DNA from: Providencia rettgeri
GTDB lineage: Bacteria > Pseudomonadota > Gammaproteobacteria > Enterobacterales > Enterobacteriaceae
Assembly: GCF_001874625.1 (NCBI RefSeq)
Contig: NZ_CP017671.1
Location: 3,658,001 to 3,722,000, forward strand
Reading direction: 5' to 3'
DNA: 64,000 nt
Position numbers and translations under genes: made by a program. Shown in pieces: positions 37,871 through 45,873 of the stretch. How positions within the stretch are numbered: position 1 is the stretch's first letter; each line of letters begins with the position of its first letter. Under the pieces are notes generated by a model. The model had not been told where the DNA came from and ran no database searches. It worked only from the letters and a program-made list of their open reading frames with translations.

Positions 37871-38339
37871 TAAGTATATTCACTCATTAAAAAAGGTCGA
37901 GGATAAATTTTAGCATGTTAGATATAAAAAGCACCCACTGTTAATCAATCTAAAACAGGTATAAATACTTAACAAAACTTCGCTCAGCCCCACATTTTAG
38001 ACTTTTTATGATTAGCTATTTGCGATATTATTGGAAGAACTTATAAATTTTTTATATATTTTGTTAGGGAAAAAACTCGTTAAACAAGTAAAACCACCTA
38101 ATATGTTACATAACATTAATCGAATCTTACGCATTGACACAAACTTTAACCATTGTTTCTATTTTTATATTAAATTTAACTAGATGATATTTTTAATATA
38201 AATTAAGGTCAGTAATACATTAATAAAAAGAACAACGATCAGTAGAAAATATTACCGTCAAATTCATTTTTCGGTTTATTTACCTACGTATTTTATCAAA
38301 TTAATATGAATATCAAATCAGTTTAACAGGAGTATGGTG
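37871..38339. other. AT-rich region between cscR and the LuxR-type gene
   Basis: About 470 bases with no open frame. A -35 TTGACA (38134-38139) is the only strong promoter element seen, and it lacks a good -10 at 17 bases. An AGGAG at 38328-38332 is the ribosome-binding site of the following gene. Confidence 0.4.
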
Positions 38340-38969
38340 ATGAATAACACCATTCACGTAATCATAGATAGTGATAATGTCTTTAAGAATAAGCTGAAAT
38401 TAATGATGGAATCTTTTGGTTTCCTCTTTAAATTTTATAATAACGAAGAAACATTTATGAGTAATTATACTTACCCTTTCGAGAACAATGTGAAAGAATG
38501 TATTTTATTATTCTTAAATAATGATGAGAACCGTATTAATAGATTAAACAATATAAGTAGCAATTTCGGCATTGTACCATTTATTGTACTTGCTGAAGAG
38601 CCTTCTATCAATCTGTGTCGCGAAAGCTTTAAATCTGGAGCTTTTGATTTTTTTCCTTTTCCTTTCAAAGACACTGAAATTTTGAATGCTATTAGTAATG
38701 CAACAGAACTGTTCGTCTCTATGCATGAAGAGCACAAAAAATATACCTATCTATCTGATAAGTTTGCTCGCCTCTCGACTAGAGAAAGAGAAATCATGGA
38801 TATGATATTAGAAGGTAATACGAGTAAAGAAACGGCAGAAAAACTCTCTTTATCACCTAGAACTGTAGAGGTTCATCGCTCTAATATTTATACAAAACTA
38901 GGTATTAAATCACTTCCTCAGCTTATTCAAGAATACGACTATATCAATACCTATCCTAAACATATTTAA
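38340..38969 (+). CDS. Orphan LuxR/FixJ-type regulator with degenerate receiver
   Basis: A 209-residue response-regulator-like protein. Residues 1-120 have the fold pattern of a FixJ receiver (IHVIIDSD..., ...VPFIVLAEE..., SGAFDFFPFPFKD with the conserved lysine), but where the phosphorylated aspartate should follow the third strand the sequence is CILLFLNND, with no Asp at the expected place. The C-terminal LuxR domain (about 143-200) is intact: LSTREREIMDMILEGNTSKETAEKLSLSPRTVEVHRSNIYTKLG. The ATG at 38340 is preferred because AGGAG is 7 bases upstream. No histidine kinase gene is nearby. Confidence 0.8.
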   Translation: MNNTIHVIIDSDNVFKNKLKLMMESFGFLFKFYNNEETFMSNYTYPFENNVKECILLFLNNDENRINRLNNISSNFGIVPFIVLAEEPSINLCRESFKSGAFDFFPFPFKDTEILNAISNATELFVSMHEEHKKYTYLSDKFARLSTREREIMDMILEGNTSKETAEKLSLSPRTVEVHRSNIYTKLGIKSLPQLIQEYDYINTYPKHI

Positions 38970-39005
38970 TCTATATGATATGTTTCCTTTCTTATGTAAA
39001 TTATT

Positions 39006-39039
39006 ATTTCTGATGGTTTGATATTAAACCATCAGAAAT
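39006..39039 (+). terminator. Hairpin after the LuxR-type gene
   Basis: Perfect 14-bp arms ATTTCTGATGGTTT and AAACCATCAGAAAT with a 6-base loop, 37 bases past the stop. It is followed by TCTCTCC rather than a T-run, so it may be a strong pause, a stabiliser or a partial terminator. Confidence 0.6.
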
Positions 39040-39435
39040 TCTCTCCCTTAAAAATGATTAATCTATATAATCTAAGATAAATATAGATTAAAATCCTGTA
39101 TATTTAAAAATAATAACTAAAATTTATAAATTACAGAAAAAATATAAATACACTATATTTGACTAAAGAGCCACTTAAGTTAATTAATAATTTCAGTCGT
39201 AATGATAACCTTCCGAATTTATCTAATAAGATGATAGAATTAAGCTTTATTAAGCTACTGTTCAAAAATATTTTATACAACATATTTTTATGAAATCTGT
39301 TGCTTTTTTGCTAACAATTCCTTCGAGCGAAAATATAAAAAAATAAAGCTTTTTACAACATACATACCTCAACTACTTCGTCATAATGAGCTTACTTTTT
39401 CATTTCTCTTTATCCCAATACATCTGATAGCAGTA

Positions 39436-39570
39436 CAGGGAGGTAAGCTAAATATGCCTTTCCATACGACCGATCACAATATTGGCTAATTCTTTTGCGC
39501 TTCACTATTTTTATGGCTCATGACTGGCCATAAGAGTAGTCAGAAGCGCACTCTTTTTGGCTTTATGCAG
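39436..39570 (+). ncRNA. Candidate structured RNA or attenuator with short leader peptide
   Basis: On the plus strand a GGGAGG ribosome-binding sequence is followed by an 11-codon frame (39454-39489, MPFHTTDHNIG). A two-level structure follows: outer arms TGCGCTTC/GAAGCGCA and an inner stem TTATGGC...GGCCATAA, then CTCTTTTTGG. The order (ribosome site, minigene, alternating stems, T-run) resembles a transcription attenuator or a small regulatory RNA with terminator. No plus-strand gene follows directly; the next gene is convergent. I do not recognise a known family. Confidence 0.4.
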
Positions 39571-39590
39571 TGATACAACTAGGCTATAGA

Positions 39591-40232
39591 TTACTTATAT
39601 TCTTTAATATTGATCTCATATTGTTTTAGCTTACGCCACAGCGTTGTTCTCCCCATATTGAGCACCTGATGCATCTGTTGGATTTTACCTTTACAGGCTT
39701 GCGCGACTTCAATAATCAATTCTTTTTCAACAGATTGAATATCCATGTTAGCAAAACGTTGTTCCCCTTTCGCTTCATACGGTATTTTCTGCAAATAATA
39801 GTGACACTTTAGTTTTTCACTTGCTTCTCTAGCAAGAGATTGAGCTAGCGCGAGCAGAAGATTACCGTTATCTCCAACGGTTGAAAAAGCCACGATCAGG
39901 AATAGTTCATCGGTAGGCCAATATACAGGGGCTAAATAATAGAATGTACCATGTAACTCAATTGGGCTGGCAAATAACCTTGTTCTCGCACCTTCAGTCA
40001 TATCCCCTAATAATAGGTTTGCAATTTCAAAAGCGCCTTTCGATTCATTACTTAGCCATAGCGTTTCGCCCTGCGTGCTAATGCATGAAACATCGATGTT
40101 GAAATTATATAATGGCGATAATCCATCCATGATGGTCCCACTAACAAGGTTCATCATAAAATCATAATCAATTGAATTATAATGATTAAATTTATTCGAT
40201 ATTGCTGTTGGAAATATTAAATGAGCCGACAT
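39591..40232 (-). CDS. Fis-type HTH regulator lacking an AAA+ domain
   Basis: A 213-residue protein. The C-terminal 45 residues form a Fis/NtrC-type helix-turn-helix (VEKELIIEVAQACKGKIQQMHQVLNMGRTTLWRKLKQYEI), as at the end of sigma-54 activators such as PrpR or DhaR. The N-terminal 150 residues look like a GAF-type sensory domain (VSCISTQGETLWLSNESKGAFEIAN, APVYWPTDELFLIVAF). The central AAA+ ATPase domain with GAFTGA is absent. The ATG at 40232 is preferred: AAGGA lies 5-6 bases upstream. Target unknown. Confidence 0.75.
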   Translation of the reverse strand: MSAHLIFPTAISNKFNHYNSIDYDFMMNLVSGTIMDGLSPLYNFNIDVSCISTQGETLWLSNESKGAFEIANLLLGDMTEGARTRLFASPIELHGTFYYLAPVYWPTDELFLIVAFSTVGDNGNLLLALAQSLAREASEKLKCHYYLQKIPYEAKGEQRFANMDIQSVEKELIIEVAQACKGKIQQMHQVLNMGRTTLWRKLKQYEINIKEYK

Positions 40233-40387
40233 AGTCATCCTTATTCTTCGATAAGAGTTATTTGATTATGTCAATTTCCCATTTAATTTTTATATTCTAG
40301 ATCAAGTTATTTATTGATAGTTTTTTCACCATTGATCTACATCAATTTACCACACGCAATCGAATAGTTCGCCATCAATGAATAAAA

Positions 40388-40420
40388 ATAGCCTGCTTTT
40401 TTTATCTTTAAGCAGGCTAT
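40388..40420 (-). terminator. Terminator of rimO
   Basis: Arms ATAGCCTGCTT and AAGCAGGCTAT lie 24 bases past the rimO stop. On the minus strand the hairpin is followed by TTTTTATT. Confidence 0.9.
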
Positions 40421-40443
40421 AAAATGTACTAATCAATAAGTTA

Positions 40444-41778
40444 TTAATCGGTAACTATCGAGCCCCATAAATCATATTCATCAGCATGTTCGACCTTAAC
40501 TTTAACAATATCACCGGCCTTAACATTAAACTCACCATTTAGATAAACCATACCATCGATTTCAGGTGCATCTGCCATACTACGCCCAACAGCCCCTTCA
40601 TCATCAACTTCGTCAATAATCACTAAAATTGTACTGTCAATTTTATCTTGTAAACGCTGCGTTGAAATCTGTTGTTGTAATTGCATAAAACGATGGTAGC
40701 GCTCTTCTTTAATTTCTTCAGGTACTTGATCCTCAAGCTCATTCGCTTTCGCACCTTCTACTGGGCTATATTTAAAGCACCCGACTCTATCTAGCTTAGC
40801 TTCAGCTAAGAAATCCAATAGCATTTGGAAATCTTCCTCGGTTTCCCCTGGAAAGCCAACAATAAAAGTCGAACGCAACGTTAACTCAGGGCAAACTTCT
40901 CGCCAACGCTTAATCCGTTCCAATGTCCTTTCCACTGCCCCAGGACGTTTCATTAATTTGAGGATTTTTGGACTAGCATGTTGCAAAGGTATATCCAAAT
41001 AAGGTAATACTTTTCCTTCAGCCATCAATGGGATCACGTCATCAACATGTGGATATGGATACACATAATGTAAACGCACCCATACCCCCATAGAAGCAAG
41101 TTGTTCACATAAACCAACCATGCTGGTTTTTACTGGCTGCCCATCCCAAAACCCCGTTCTATGTTTAACATCAACACCGTACGCAGAAGTATCTTGTGAA
41201 ATCACGAGTAATTCTTTTACGCCAGATGCAACTAAACGCTTCGCTTCATTTAATACATCACCAATTGGACGACTATCTAAATCCCCTCTCATTGAAGGAA
41301 TAATACAAAAAGTACAGCGATGATTGCACCCTTCCGAAATTTTTAAATAAGCATAATGTTTAGGCGTTAGTTTAACCCCTTGTTCGGGAACTAAGCTAAA
41401 GAAAGGGTCATGTTCTGGTTTAGGGACATAGTGATGAACATGGTTTAGTACTTGTTCATAGCTATGTGGGCCTGTGATTTCTAAGACTTTTGGATGAACT
41501 TCACGAATTTGATTTTCTTTTGCGCCGAGGCACCCAGTCACTATAACTTTGCCGTTTTCGTTTAACGCCTCACCAATCGCCTCTAACGATTCTTGTACTG
41601 CGCTATCGATAAAACCACAGGTATTGACGATGACTAAATCTGCATCATCGTAACTTGGCACCACTTGGTAGCCATCTGTGCGTAACTCAGTCAAAATACG
41701 TTCTGAATCAACTAGGTTTTTCGGGCAACCAAGGGAAACGAAGCCAATTTTAGGCACCGAATTAGTATTTTGCGACAT
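40444..41778 (-). CDS. rimO: Ribosomal protein S12 methylthiotransferase RimO
   Basis: A 444-residue radical-SAM enzyme that methylthiolates the conserved aspartate (Asp89 in E. coli) of ribosomal protein S12. It has three parts: an N-terminal UPF0004 domain with three cluster cysteines (SLGCPKN, NTCGF, GCLGAKE), a radical-SAM domain with CNHRCTFC near residue 155, and a C-terminal TRAM domain (about 375-444, ending [13 protein letters not shown]). Its length matches E. coli RimO (441 aa). Single-gene unit. Confidence 0.97.
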   Translation of the reverse strand: MSQNTNSVPKIGFVSLGCPKNLVDSERILTELRTDGYQVVPSYDDADLVIVNTCGFIDSAVQESLEAIGEALNENGKVIVTGCLGAKENQIREVHPKVLEITGPHSYEQVLNHVHHYVPKPEHDPFFSLVPEQGVKLTPKHYAYLKISEGCNHRCTFCIIPSMRGDLDSRPIGDVLNEAKRLVASGVKELLVISQDTSAYGVDVKHRTGFWDGQPVKTSMVGLCEQLASMGVWVRLHYVYPYPHVDDVIPLMAEGKVLPYLDIPLQHASPKILKLMKRPGAVERTLERIKRWREVCPELTLRSTFIVGFPGETEEDFQMLLDFLAEAKLDRVGCFKYSPVEGAKANELEDQVPEEIKEERYHRFMQLQQQISTQRLQDKIDSTILVIIDEVDDEGAVGRSMADAPEIDGMVYLNGEFNVKAGDIVKVKVEHADEYDLWGSIVTD

Positions 41779-41879
41779 AACTCACTTCTTTTATTATTTT
41801 AGAAAAATGGGCGAAATTTTACCTGAAGAAGAAAAGGAATTGTATAAATTTTTAGCGATAATAATGAATTTTTAAAGCT

Positions 41880-41906
41880 AAAAGAGCCAATCAGAATAGC
41901 CCTTTT
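41880..41906 (-). terminator. Probable terminator of the TIM-barrel-like gene
   Basis: Arms AAAAGGGC and GCTCTTTT (one G-U pair) lie about 20-45 bases beyond the stop at 41926. The stem ends in TTTT on the minus strand. Confidence 0.55.
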
Positions 41907-41925
41907 AACTAGAAAATAAATTGCA

Positions 41926-42855
41926 CTAACGATTGATTGAACGGGCAATACGCGAGTAAGTATGCCTAACACCACGGATCACAATACCATAATTTAAAAT
42001 ATTTTCTGGTAATGCAATTCCGTTGTAGCCCGAATCGCCAATATGATGTAAATCAGTCCCTGCCATTTTACACATTAACGCAATTTGCCTAATCGTTTGT
42101 AAGTCAGCTCCCTCTTGGGAGGTTCCAATTGCTGTCATTGTCATAACCCCTTGAGAATGACAATAACCAACCATTTTTTGTACAAATTCTAATGAAATCC
42201 CAGGGACGGTACCGGGCGCTGGTAATAAAATAATGTCAGCACCACTGGCAATAAATGCCCGAATATCATCTTCCGTAATTAATTGTTCAGCAGAAGCATT
42301 CAAAACACCCGCTGCATGCATTTTCCCTGTAATAAGAACAATATCTTCGCCTACCACGGCTTTAAGCTCTTTAAGGCTTTGGTTAATTTCTTCATTGGTA
42401 ACACCGTTCCCGGGGTTGCCCGTTAGAACAATAATATCAGCCCCCATTTCTTTTAATTTCAGTGCATTTTTTACTGTTGCCAAGCGCCCTTCCGATATTT
42501 TCCACTGTGCATCTTGCGTTGGGTTATTAAACCCTGCTGGAACTGGTTCGAGGTTCACACCGATCGCCCGACCCGTTAAATGCTTAAGAGTGCGAATCAC
42601 CGCCTCAGGAGCCGTTCCTTCTGGTAACCCTTGTAGGATAGGTTGATTAACATCAAAAACATTTAACAGCAAAATATCGGCACCTTGGCTCGCGGCTAAC
42701 TCCGCATTCGTGACTGTCATTAATACGGGTTGAATAGTGCCAATGGTTTCAGAAACCAATAGCCGCCCCTCACTGGCCTTAATTGACTCTAATAGCGTCT
42801 TTTTACTTAGCTTGGCAATCTCTGAGGCTGAACAATCAAGATAACGTTTTTGCAT
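41926..42855 (-). CDS. Conserved TIM-barrel-like protein of unknown function
   Basis: A 309-residue soluble protein with alternating strands and helices like a phosphate-binding TIM barrel (ADILLLNVFDVNQP, IGVNLEPVP, ADIIVLTGNPGNGVT, DIVLITGKMHAAGV, ADIILLPAPGTVPG, HIGDSGYNGIALPENI). I have seen similar sequences annotated as DUF7916 or loosely as hydrolases in enterobacteria, sometimes near sugar PTS genes, but no reaction is established. The ATG at 42855 has AAAGGGA 6 bases upstream; the longer frame would need TTG. Confidence 0.65.
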   Translation of the reverse strand: MQKRYLDCSASEIAKLSKKTLLESIKASEGRLLVSETIGTIQPVLMTVTNAELAASQGADILLLNVFDVNQPILQGLPEGTAPEAVIRTLKHLTGRAIGVNLEPVPAGFNNPTQDAQWKISEGRLATVKNALKLKEMGADIIVLTGNPGNGVTNEEINQSLKELKAVVGEDIVLITGKMHAAGVLNASAEQLITEDDIRAFIASGADIILLPAPGTVPGISLEFVQKMVGYCHSQGVMTMTAIGTSQEGADLQTIRQIALMCKMAGTDLHHIGDSGYNGIALPENILNYGIVIRGVRHTYSRIARSINR

Positions 42856-43092
42856 AGTTGTCCCTTTCTTTATCAATCAAAAGAATTTATTAAAAGAACT
42901 TTAACTAATTTCATAACAATCAGCGAAATATATCATGTATAAAATTATAAACTGCCTAATAGAACACATTATGAATAAGTTATTTTTTTAAGAATAATAA
43001 CTTTTTCTAACATATAGATTTTTATAAAAAAAGTGTATTTTTACCCTTTTAATGCCTATTCCATTAAAAATTACTGCTTGTTTTTTACCAAT

Positions 43093-43111
43093 AGTAATGA
43101 TTATCATTACG
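43093..43111 (+). promoter_or_regulatory. Fur box of the iron-uptake operon
   Basis: The dyad GTAATGAT-T-ATCATTAC (43094-43110) is a close match to the 19-bp Fur consensus and lies about 33 bases before the P19 ATG. It implies repression by Fur with Fe(II). Confidence 0.9.
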
Positions 43112-43142
43112 ACTCAATATTACTTATGGTAAGGACGAAATA

Positions 43143-43700
43143 ATGAAACTCGCATACAAAGCTGCTGTTTCGGGTCTCACGCTATTTTCAATCGCTGCAT
43201 TCGCTCAAGAATATCCACTTGGCCACCCAGTGATCAAAAATGGAATGGAAATCCAAGGGGTCTATTTACAACCCATCACAATGGATACTGAAGAAGGTCA
43301 CCATGCAATGTCTCATTTACCCGCAGACAAAGCAGATGTTCATTTGGAAGCTGATATCCATGCTGTTGAAGATAATCCGAATGGCTTCGCCGAAGGCGAT
43401 TGGGTCCCTTACCTAACAATCGAATATTCCGTTACAAAACTTGGTGATAAACCACAAACGCAAACAGGTACGTTTATGCCAATGGTAGCGAGTGATGGCC
43501 CTCACTATGGGGAAAACATCAAATTAGACGGCAATGGTAAATATCGTGTGGTCTACAAAATTTATCCACCTTCACACAATAAAGATGTTGCCTTTGGTCG
43601 CCATATTGATAAAGAAACAGGTGTCGCTCCTTGGTTCCAGCCTTTTGAAGTCTCTTGGGACTTTGACTACGCGGGTATTGGTCGTAAAGGTAGTTACTAA
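43143..43700 (+). CDS. Periplasmic iron-binding protein P19 (Tp34/FtrA/FetP family)
   Basis: A 185-residue periplasmic protein with signal peptide to about residue 21 (AFA). It has the P19-family pattern: YPLGHPVIKNGMEIQGVYLQPI, a Met/His-rich metal site (TEEGHHAMSHLP), a conserved HLEADIHA with two metal-binding histidines and Glu, and a C-terminal WDFDYAG. P19 proteins bind Fe(II)/Cu and serve FTR1-type permeases. It is first in the operon behind a Fur box; a terminator-like hairpin follows, so it may be made in excess. Confidence 0.9.
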   Translation: MKLAYKAAVSGLTLFSIAAFAQEYPLGHPVIKNGMEIQGVYLQPITMDTEEGHHAMSHLPADKADVHLEADIHAVEDNPNGFAEGDWVPYLTIEYSVTKLGDKPQTQTGTFMPMVASDGPHYGENIKLDGNGKYRVVYKIYPPSHNKDVAFGRHIDKETGVAPWFQPFEVSWDFDYAGIGRKGSY

Positions 43701-43728
43701 TTTCTCACCAAATTAGTTAAGGGCTTAA

Positions 43729-43762
43729 CCGGGGAATCTTTCCACGCAAGCCCTTTTTTATT
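43729..43762 (+). terminator. Terminator-like hairpin inside the iron operon
   Basis: Stem AAGGGCTT/AAGCCCTT followed by TTTTATTT, located between the P19 gene and the cupredoxin gene. It probably terminates part of the transcripts so that P19 outnumbers the downstream membrane and redox components. Confidence 0.75.
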
Positions 43763-43786
43763 TGCGCTTAAAATGGATAAGCCAAG

Positions 43787-44122
43787 ATGAAAACAATACT
43801 GAGCTTTATACTGCTTATTGCTTGCACTATTACGCCGCAATATTCACTTGCGGCAGAAAAATTCACAGTCGAATTAGAAATGAAAAATGGAGACCTCATT
43901 CCTCGAGTGCTCGAAGTCCCCGCCAAAACAATTATTCGCATTAAAATCACAAATACGGGTACAGAACCTGCTGAATTTGAAAGTATTCAATTGAGAAAAG
44001 AAAAAGTTTTAGCGCCAGGCGCAAGTTCTGTTGTTGTCATTGCGCCGCTAAAACCAGGTACTTATAGCTTCTTCGATGACTTTCACCTTTCTCACCCGAA
44101 AGGCGAGATCATTGCTAAATAA
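43787..44122 (+). CDS. Periplasmic cupredoxin-domain protein (FtrB/EfeO-N type)
   Basis: A 111-residue exported protein with signal peptide to about residue 22 (SLA). A single cupredoxin-like domain follows (FTVELEMKNGDLIPRVLEVPAKTIIRIKITN...GTYSFFDDFH). This domain forms the N-terminal part of E. coli EfeO and is a separate protein (FtrB) in Ftr systems. It probably oxidises or hands over iron between P19 and the FTR1 permease. It is 11 bases from the permease gene. Confidence 0.83.
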   Translation: MKTILSFILLIACTITPQYSLAAEKFTVELEMKNGDLIPRVLEVPAKTIIRIKITNTGTEPAEFESIQLRKEKVLAPGASSVVVIAPLKPGTYSFFDDFHLSHPKGEIIAK

Positions 44123-44133
44123 AAGGATGTAAC

Positions 44134-44982
44134 ATGGGGCAAGTTCTCTTTGTTGTGTGGCGAGAAAGTTTTGAAGCGCTTTTAGTTATCGGTATCATCT
44201 ATGCGTGGATAAAACGTCACCCTGATGCTCGTAATGGCATGAAATACCTATGGGGGGGCGTTGCCCTTGGGCTAGCAATGTCCATATTGCTTGCACTGCT
44301 TATCTATGGCGTATTTAACGTCCTCGATGATACAGGCCAATCATTGTTTATGATCTTTATGGAATTACTTGCCTGTGTTCTTATCGTCCAAATGGTTTAT
44401 TGGATGAATAAACACGGTAGTTCTATGAAAGCAGAAATTGAGTCGGGGATTAACCGCAATGCTGCACACCATAACTGGTGGGGAGCTTCACTCATTATCG
44501 CCATCGCAATTGCCCGTGAAGGGAGTGAAATTGTGGTATTCCTTTCTAGTTTTATTATGTCATTAACAACCAATAATGCATCTGAATTCTTTATCGAAGT
44601 CGCTGGCGGAATAGCAATTGCTGCCCTGACCCTTTACGCTTTTTTATTGACCAATCGCTTAATCTCTTGGGCTATATTTTTCAAAGTTACAGGGGTGATC
44701 CTACTTTTCCTTGCATTATCACTTCTACTAAAAGGGGTGGAAGAAAGTGCTAACCTGCTGATTGAGTATGATTTTGCTATCCCCGAGTTTTTAATTTATC
44801 CCGCTTGGGATACTACCGCTTTACTGGATGATTCAGGTATTGCGGGGAATTTTATTTCCTCTTTCTTTGCCTATCGCTCACAACCGATATGGCTAAGTGT
44901 AATAACCTTTATTCTCTATTGGGTAATTGTGATACCGCTATTTGCAAGGAGCAAAAAAAATGTGCAGCTTGCTAAGGTATAA
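44134..44982 (+). CDS. FTR1-family iron permease (EfeU/FtrC type)
   Basis: A 282-residue inner-membrane protein with seven hydrophobic segments. It carries both REXXE-type iron-binding motifs: RESFE in helix 1 (about residue 9) and REGSE in helix 4 (about residue 130). Its length agrees with E. coli EfeU (276 aa). It imports Fe(III) after oxidation of Fe(II) by its periplasmic partners. An AAGGA site precedes the ATG; its 3' end overlaps the next gene by 23 bases. Confidence 0.92.
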   Translation: MGQVLFVVWRESFEALLVIGIIYAWIKRHPDARNGMKYLWGGVALGLAMSILLALLIYGVFNVLDDTGQSLFMIFMELLACVLIVQMVYWMNKHGSSMKAEIESGINRNAAHHNWWGASLIIAIAIAREGSEIVVFLSSFIMSLTTNNASEFFIEVAGGIAIAALTLYAFLLTNRLISWAIFFKVTGVILLFLALSLLLKGVEESANLLIEYDFAIPEFLIYPAWDTTALLDDSGIAGNFISSFFAYRSQPIWLSVITFILYWVIVIPLFARSKKNVQLAKV

Positions 44983-45862
44983 ATTCAAATGGTTATTTTT
45001 TAGCTTAATATTAGGGGTCGTTGTTCCTTCATTAAGTTATGGCAAAGCACTAAGGTCCCCAGTACAGACTGGGGATAACATCATTATTGCTAAAGGGGAT
45101 ATCCCCACTCCAGAGAAATACCAAGATTCAATCCATACCTACATGAATTTTATCACTGCTGAATTAGCAGAAATGGTTATCCAGCTAGAGTTACTACAGC
45201 AAAATTTACAACAAGGGAAGCTATCGGCAGCTCAACACGCTTACATCATAGCCCATCAACACTACGAGACTGTTCGTCCAATTATAGTGTTATTCGGTAA
45301 CACAGATAGAACCATTAACCCTAGGGCAGATTATTTTCTCGATAAAGAAAAAGACTATCGCTTTACTGGGTTTCATCTTGTTGAATACCAATTATTTGCT
45401 GCAAAAGATCCAACACAAGCATTAGCGGCTAATGAAGAGTTACTCATTAAAGGGCGCGATTTGCATAAACGAGTCACAACAGAAACTATTGAGATCCCTA
45501 AATTAGTACAAGCTTCCGCTGACTTTATTGAAATGATCCTAGAAACAAAATTAGAGGGTAAAGAAAATATCTACAGCTTATCTGATTTAACCGATATTGC
45601 TGCTAACTTAAAAGGTTCGCAAGAAATCATCAACGTTATTCAACCTTTTATTGAAAAGAATACACTTAAGCAATTACAAGAAAATACTCTACGGATCAAT
45701 AAAATCATGCAGCCATATTATATGGCTGATAGCACATATCAACCTTATAGCCAGCTAAAACAACAAGACAAAATGGCACTTTATTCATTACTCACTCAAC
45801 AAGCCGAAACTTTAGCAAAGTTACGGGCTCAGCTCGATGTTGATGTTTACTATAAATATTAA
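44960..45862 (+). CDS. Imelysin/M75-domain periplasmic protein (EfeO/EfeM type)
   Basis: A 300-residue exported protein. I take the ATG at 44960 (AGGAG 9 bases upstream) which opens a signal peptide (WLFFSLILGVVVPSLSYG); the longer frame would use TTG. The mature part is an all-helical M75 imelysin domain with the HXXE motif in FHLVEYQLFA. It lacks the cupredoxin domain of full-length EfeO (375 aa in E. coli), which is encoded separately two genes upstream. It binds iron and feeds the permease. Confidence 0.88.
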   Translation: MCSLLRYKFKWLFFSLILGVVVPSLSYGKALRSPVQTGDNIIIAKGDIPTPEKYQDSIHTYMNFITAELAEMVIQLELLQQNLQQGKLSAAQHAYIIAHQHYETVRPIIVLFGNTDRTINPRADYFLDKEKDYRFTGFHLVEYQLFAAKDPTQALAANEELLIKGRDLHKRVTTETIEIPKLVQASADFIEMILETKLEGKENIYSLSDLTDIAANLKGSQEIINVIQPFIEKNTLKQLQENTLRINKIMQPYYMADSTYQPYSQLKQQDKMALYSLLTQQAETLAKLRAQLDVDVYYKY

Positions 45863-45873
45863 GGCATAAATTT

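Larger units (their letters stand above)
38970..39590. other. Intergenic region with two structured elements
   Basis: About 620 bases without a conventional gene. It begins with a perfect hairpin (39006-39039) after the LuxR-type gene and ends with a structured element carrying a possible 11-residue leader peptide and terminator (39436-39570), both listed separately. The rest is AT-rich with nothing recognised. Confidence 0.5.
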
